Below are positions 12,943-16,478 of a DNA stretch of 16,478 bases, piece by piece; positions within the stretch are counted from its first letter, which is position 1; each line of letters begins with the position of its first letter. The notes under the pieces are model-generated. The model was not told the origin of the DNA, did not search any database, and worked only from the letters and a program-made list of their open reading frames with translations. Origin of the DNA: Candidatus Hydrogenedentota bacterium (GTDB taxonomy: Bacteria; Hydrogenedentota; Hydrogenedentia; Hydrogenedentiales; CAITNO01); NCBI GenBank assembly GCA_903922535.1, contig CAIXUF010001392.1, forward strand, positions 1 to 16,478, written 5' to 3'. Made by a program: the position numbers and the translations under genes.

Positions 12943-14580
12943 TCAGACCACGATGCGCAGTTTTTCCGCCAGACGGTCGTTTTCACGGTAGTCTATCGGC
13001 ACGGCGATGATCGCCGGCCGATCCGCCGCAAAGGCCTCCTCAATCGCGGGCGCAAGATCCCGCGACCGTTGCACCAGAATCCCCTTGCAGCCGAAACTGT
13101 CGGCCAGCTTCACAAAATCGGGGTTGCCAAACGAAAGTTGTGTGTGGTGCCCAAAGTCGTTGTCCTGCTTCCACGAGATTAGGTTGTACGCGTTGTCCAC
13201 CCACACCATTACCACGATGTTTGTCTTGTGGCGCACGGCCGTTTCGATCTCCTGGACGTTCATCAGGAATCCGCCGTCGCCGCACAGCGCCATCACGCGG
13301 CGTTCCGGACACACCAGTTTTGCCGCTATCGCGCCGGGAAGCGACCCGCCCATCGAGCAGAACCCGTTCGGGATCAGGCAGGTGTTCGGCTCGTCGCAGT
13401 GGTAGAACTGGGCCACCCACATCTTGTGCGTGCCCACATCGCTGAGCAGAATGTCGTTCGGCCCCAGCGCGTTGCGCACGTCCCAGATGGCTTTTTGCGG
13501 CCGCGTCAGGCCCTCCGTGTCGTCATCCTTGAACTCGGACAGCACATTGAGCATTTTCTCCCGGGTCGCCCTGTTGAAGGGCGATTCCCAATGCTGCGGG
13601 TTTAGCCGGAACCGTTCGTTCATCATCCACAGCGTGTGGGCAAGATCGCCCACCACCTCCACCTCCAACTGGTAGTTGTGGTCCACCACGGCGGGCAGGA
13701 AGTCGATATGCACAATTTTCTTGTCGTTCCACTTGTTCCAGGAGCGCGGCGGGTATTCCACGAGGTCGTAGCCGATGGTTATAACCACGTCCGCCGCGTC
13801 GAAGACGGCGTTCGCCAGGGTCCTGGGCTGGAGGCCGATGGTGAAGAGGCACTCGGGGGCATGGCGCGAGACGCAGCCCTTGCCCATGTAGGTGCTGATG
13901 ACCGGTATGCCAGTCATCGCGGTGAAGATGCGCAGTTGCTTGCTTGCCCGGGTGCGTATCGCGCCGTTGCCCGCAAGGATCACGGGGTTCTTCCCTGCGC
14001 GTATGGTTGCCATGGCCATGTTCACGATTTTGTCGTCCGAGACGGAGCGGCGCAGATAGTTTACCTTGATGGGGTTGCGCGTGGCCGGCAGTGACGCGAT
14101 GTCGTCGGATATCTCAATGTGGCATGCGCCGGGCTTCTCCCGCTCCGCTGTTTTGAACGCGCGCCGCACCACCTCGGGAATGTTGTCCGGGTGGATGATG
14201 GGCGTCGCCCACTTGGTGATGGGCCGGAACAGCGACACGATGTCGATGAGCTGGTGGCTTTCCTTGTGCTGGCGCTGCGAGTCGGCCTGTCCGGTGATCA
14301 CGATCATCGGCGCGCGGTCGCTGTTCGCGCTCGCCACGCCCGTTACCAGGTTGGTTGCGCCGGGGCCGAGCGTGGAAAGGCACACCCCGGACTCGCCGGT
14401 CAGCTTGCCGTAGGTTTCCGCCATGAACGCCGCCGCCTGCTCGTGCCGGGTCATGATGAACTGGATGGTCGATTTCTCCAGGGCCATCATGAAATGTGCG
14501 TTTTCCTCACCGGGAAGGCCGAAGATGTACTTCACCCCTTCCTGTTCCAGGCACTTCACAAACAGTTCCGCAGCGTTCAT
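12943..14580 (-). CDS. Thiamine-diphosphate enzyme, acetolactate synthase large-subunit family
   Basis: A 545-residue ThDP-dependent enzyme of the acetolactate synthase family, which condenses 2-oxoacids after decarboxylation. Domains in order: the PYR domain with FGLPGEENAHF and catalytic Glu25, RHEQAAAFMAETYGK, and STLGPGATNLVTGVA; the central domain (about 190-320); and the PP domain with GDGGFLMNVQEIETA (434-448) and Asn463, the ThDP/Mg motif. It lacks the QWQ-type substrate tryptophan segment of biosynthetic IlvB (here NLISWKQ), and no small regulatory subunit gene follows. This points to a catabolic AlsS-like or other 2-oxoacid enzyme rather than IlvB. The ATG at 14580 begins the conserved MNAAELFVKCLEQEGV; the open frame to 14712 has no homology. 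It is the first gene of an operon with the aldehyde dehydrogenase. The exact reaction is uncertain. Confidence 0.88.
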   Translation of the reverse strand: MNAAELFVKCLEQEGVKYIFGLPGEENAHFMMALEKSTIQFIMTRHEQAAAFMAETYGKLTGESGVCLSTLGPGATNLVTGVASANSDRAPMIVITGQADSQRQHKESHQLIDIVSLFRPITKWATPIIHPDNIPEVVRRAFKTAEREKPGACHIEISDDIASLPATRNPIKVNYLRRSVSDDKIVNMAMATIRAGKNPVILAGNGAIRTRASKQLRIFTAMTGIPVISTYMGKGCVSRHAPECLFTIGLQPRTLANAVFDAADVVITIGYDLVEYPPRSWNKWNDKKIVHIDFLPAVVDHNYQLEVEVVGDLAHTLWMMNERFRLNPQHWESPFNRATREKMLNVLSEFKDDDTEGLTRPQKAIWDVRNALGPNDILLSDVGTHKMWVAQFYHCDEPNTCLIPNGFCSMGGSLPGAIAAKLVCPERRVMALCGDGGFLMNVQEIETAVRHKTNIVVMVWVDNAYNLISWKQDNDFGHHTQLSFGNPDFVKLADSFGCKGILVQRSRDLAPAIEEAFAADRPAIIAVPIDYRENDRLAEKLRIVV

Positions 14581-14673
14581 GCGCTCACAACTCCCGCCGT
14601 TGAGACATCCAGACACTGACTGGACAACATTCGCCGACAGAACGTTATTTCTCCGGCACTGGGGGCGTGCCCG

Positions 14674-14703
14674 CTCCCACCGCGAAGGAGGGAGTCTCTT
14701 TTT
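14674..14703 (+). terminator. Terminator-like hairpin on the plus strand, no matching gene
   Basis: CTCCCACC (14674-14681) and GGAGGGAG (14687-14694) pair with one A-A mismatch around the loop GCGAA, followed by TCTCTTTTT. This has the form of an intrinsic terminator reading rightward, but all genes here run leftward, so it would stop only antisense transcription. On the minus strand no T-run follows. The rest of the 223-bp spacer (14581-14803) shows no gene. Confidence 0.35.
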
Positions 14704-14726
14704 GTCCGCCACACACCAGTGTACCC

Positions 14727-14754
14727 TGTCATTGCGGGCTAAGCGAAGCCGTCT
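14727..14754. repeat. Possible dispersed-repeat fragment
   Basis: TGTCATTGCGGGCTAAGCGAAG followed by CCGTCT resembles the widespread TGTCATTGCGAGC..AAGCGAAGCAATCT intergenic repeat of many bacterial genomes. Only one copy is visible in the window, so the assignment rests on remembered sequence style. Confidence 0.3.
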
Positions 14755-14803
14755 GTGTAACCACCGCCCGGGTGATGTGCGTGGGTTAAGGGGGATGTAT
14801 GGG

Positions 14804-15403
14804 TTAGATCGTTATGTTTTCCGGGTTGCCTGAGGGCAGTGGGAACGGCGTGGGGGAGGGGCAGTCCTGGCGCAGCGCCTCAAGGGATTGTTCCATGTCC
14901 CGCAGAAAACCCGATGACGGGTCAAGGCGCAGCCCCTCCCGAACGTGCTGGAGCGCCAGCATCAGCACCGGCTGCATCGTTTGCCCGGGCATCCCCTGGT
15001 TGCTTCCCTCATAAAGGGCCCTCATGAGGGTCAGCGCTATTTCTCGGTGGAGCGCCGACTGAAACAGTTCGGCGGTCATCTGCGGCGCCAGCACGCCCAG
15101 GCCCCCGTTTTTCCCGAAGCAGTGCAGCGCCGTCTCGAACTCGCCCCGGGCCAGCGTGGTGTTCACCTCCGGCCGGTGCAAATAACAGTTGCCCAGCATA
15201 TAGTGCCCGGCCGCATCCCCGGGATGGCCCCCCAGATAGTCCTTTATCAGCGGCAGTGCCTCATCAAAGCGCCGCGCGCCCACATGTTGCCACGCCTGCT
15301 GCAGCATCTCCGGGCCCGCTTCCCGGCGGCAGCCCGTGAGGGCCGCCGCCAGCAGTGCGGTGAACGCCAAAACCGTTCCCGTTCGGTGTAGTCTTCCCCT
15401 CAT
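14804..15403 (-). CDS. TPR-like lipoprotein
   Basis: A 199-residue predicted lipoprotein. The N-terminus is basic (MRGRLHRTG), followed by a hydrophobic stretch and a lipobox LTGC, with the acylated cysteine at residue 25, so it should be anchored in a membrane facing the periplasm. The mature part has helical tetratricopeptide-like pairs: MLQQAWQHVGARRFDEALPLIKDYL with HPGDAAGHYMLGNCYL, then a second set near LARGEFETALHCFG, and LMLALQHVREGLRLDPSSGFL. This suggests a protein-binding scaffold. The ATG at 15403 starts 7 bp after the stop of the PDZ gene, so the two are almost certainly co-transcribed and perhaps translationally coupled. The function is probably tied to that HtrA-like partner. 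No named family is recognised. Confidence 0.8.
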   Translation of the reverse strand: MRGRLHRTGTVLAFTALLAAALTGCRREAGPEMLQQAWQHVGARRFDEALPLIKDYLGGHPGDAAGHYMLGNCYLHRPEVNTTLARGEFETALHCFGKNGGLGVLAPQMTAELFQSALHREIALTLMRALYEGSNQGMPGQTMQPVLMLALQHVREGLRLDPSSGFLRDMEQSLEALRQDCPSPTPFPLPSGNPENITI

Positions 15404-15410
15404 GGCCGTC

Positions 15411-16478
15411 CTACCACTTGGGTTTTAGCCGGAAGAACCCCGTCTGCGGGCCCACCCGCGCAAAGACGGCCAGCTCCGCGGGTTTTGCCACGCGCAATTT
15501 GTCCATGGCCTGCTGGAAGTCGGCGATGCTGGTTACGGGATAGTCGCCCAGCGCCAGAATGATCACGCCCGGGCGTATCTTGCCGATTTGCGCCGCGCCG
15601 CCCGGCTTGACCTTGCGGACGATGACACCGTGCACGTCCTCCGCGATGTTCAGCGCGATGCGCACGTCCCGCGTGATCTCGCGCACGGACAGGCCCAGCA
15701 CAGCGTCCTCAAACTCGGCCGCCTCCTGCGCGCTGCGGGGGAGGGTTGCCAGCGTCACCTGCACGGTCAGCGGTTTTCCGCCGCGCAGCAGGTCCAGCGC
15801 CACCGTCTTGCCGGTGCCCGTGTCGCGCACCAGCTTGGTGAACGCCAGCACGTCGCGGTCCTGTGTGGACTTTTGCGGCTTGCCGTCAAAGACCTTGATC
15901 ACGTCGCCCGCCAGCATGCCCGCCTTGGCGGCCGGCGAATCGGGCACCACCGTGCTGACGACCAGCCCACCGGTCTTTTCCAGCCCCCAGTATTCGGCGT
16001 ATTCGTCCTTGAGCGGCTGCGTGAACACGCCCAGCCAGGCGGTGTCCTCGGCCTTCTTCGTCTCCTCGCGTTCTGGCGGGTTGTCGATGTACTTTTGGAA
16101 GATATCCGCCTGGTATACGAGCGGATAGCCGCTGCGCGTGTACAGTTCGCCGCCCTCGGCGCGGCTGAGGTCGATGCCGGTGACGCCCACCACATTGCCG
16201 CGCGTGTTCAGCACCGGCGCCGTGACGCAGCCGAAGCGCAGATTGTTCGCAAGGCCGTAGGTGGTGCGCGGCTGGGTGAGCACGGTGGCAATCCGGTCCG
16301 TGAACACGGCCGGCTCAAAGTCCATGGTCTCGCCGGCAAGCCCCACGATCGCCACCGGCTCGCCCAGGCGAAGCGGTTGCGGCGTGAAGGCCACGTGCGG
16401 CAGGTTCAGCGGCGCGTCGGACTGCGCGTGCAGGAAGGTCACATTCACGTCGCCCGGCTTGTGCAGCGCCGCCGCGGG
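15411..16478 (-). CDS. HtrA-like PDZ protein, probably proteolytically inactive (5'-truncated by window edge)
   Basis: The last 355 or so codons of a trypsin-like/PDZ protein of HtrA (DegP/DegQ) architecture. The frame continues past the right edge of the window, so the GTG at 16448 is not the start. The visible part begins in the protease domain (LGEPVAIVGLAGE; RIATVLTQPRTTYGL). The segment corresponding to the serine motif GNSGGPLVN reads GCVTAPVLN (16206-16232), followed by the expected GNVVGVTGIDLS. The nucleophilic serine and the GG of the oxyanion loop are therefore missing. Two PDZ domains follow: the first around GGLVVSTVVPDSPAAKAGML (about 15900-15990), the second around GVIVRKVKPGGAAQIGKIRP (about 15550-15640). 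Members are periplasmic; a dead protease may act as a chaperone or scaffold. The TPR-like lipoprotein gene follows after 7 bp. The His and Asp of the triad lie outside the window and cannot be judged. Confidence 0.85.
   Translation of the reverse strand, partial: PAAALHKPGDVNVTFLHAQSDAPLNLPHVAFTPQPLRLGEPVAIVGLAGETMDFEPAVFTDRIATVLTQPRTTYGLANNLRFGCVTAPVLNTRGNVVGVTGIDLSRAEGGELYTRSGYPLVYQADIFQKYIDNPPEREETKKAEDTAWLGVFTQPLKDEYAEYWGLEKTGGLVVSTVVPDSPAAKAGMLAGDVIKVFDGKPQKSTQDRDVLAFTKLVRDTGTGKTVALDLLRGGKPLTVQVTLATLPRSAQEAAEFEDAVLGLSVREITRDVRIALNIAEDVHGVIVRKVKPGGAAQIGKIRPGVIILALGDYPVTSIADFQQAMDKLRVAKPAELAVFARVGPQTGFFRLKPKW

Noticed and set aside
12433..13182. Plus-strand open frame of 249 codons across the aldehyde dehydrogenase/ThDP gene junction
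   Set aside because: Antisense to two well-supported enzymes, with arginine/histidine-rich composition typical of shadow translation.

Overview
This is a 16.5 kb, GC-rich (by eye about 60%) bacterial chromosomal window. It holds thirteen recognisable protein-coding loci, one of them a broken gene, and no RNA gene, CRISPR array or insertion sequence that I can identify. The mix is three radical SAM proteins, a degenerate HtrA/PDZ protein, a membrane SGNH protein and scattered REP-like palindromes. It looks like an uncultured lineage near Planctomycetota/Hydrogenedentota, but no taxonomic marker here settles that. Treat the guess as weak.

Layout. Left edge (1-930, + strand): the end of rplS (ribosomal protein L19) with a good intrinsic terminator, then a YbjN-like small acidic protein. 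989-6180: a B12-binding-type radical SAM protein on the minus strand, ispE on the plus strand, and a second radical SAM protein on the plus strand. The second is a clear paralogue of the first (about 52% identity over the first 230 residues by hand count, without a gap), so the two form an inverted pair flanking ispE. Directly after the second lies a methyltransferase remnant that has lost its SAM-binding N-terminal half and carries a one-base frameshift. 6258-10709: a multi-spanning membrane protein with an SGNH-hydrolase domain (minus), a 500 bp repeat-rich gap, a SPASM-type radical SAM protein (plus), and a PlsC-like acyltransferase (minus) with an altered catalytic motif. 10846-14580 (minus): a thiamine-diphosphate enzyme of the acetolactate synthase family, an aldehyde dehydrogenase 24 bp behind it, and further on a DUF1569/DinB-like protein. 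Right edge (14804-16478, minus): a PDZ-containing HtrA relative whose catalytic-serine motif is lost, followed after 7 bp by a TPR-like lipoprotein.

How they may work together. rplS and ispE are housekeeping genes. The radical SAM, methyltransferase remnant, SGNH and acyltransferase genes form a loose neighbourhood that could tailor a lipid or envelope glycan, but they lie on both strands and are not one operon, so this is inference. The acetolactate synthase-like/aldehyde dehydrogenase pair is the most convincing two-gene metabolic operon; its substrate cannot be read from sequence. I found no definite new defence or mobile system. The best candidates for novelty are the paired radical SAM proteins with the decayed methyltransferase, and the two enzymes with lost active-site residues.
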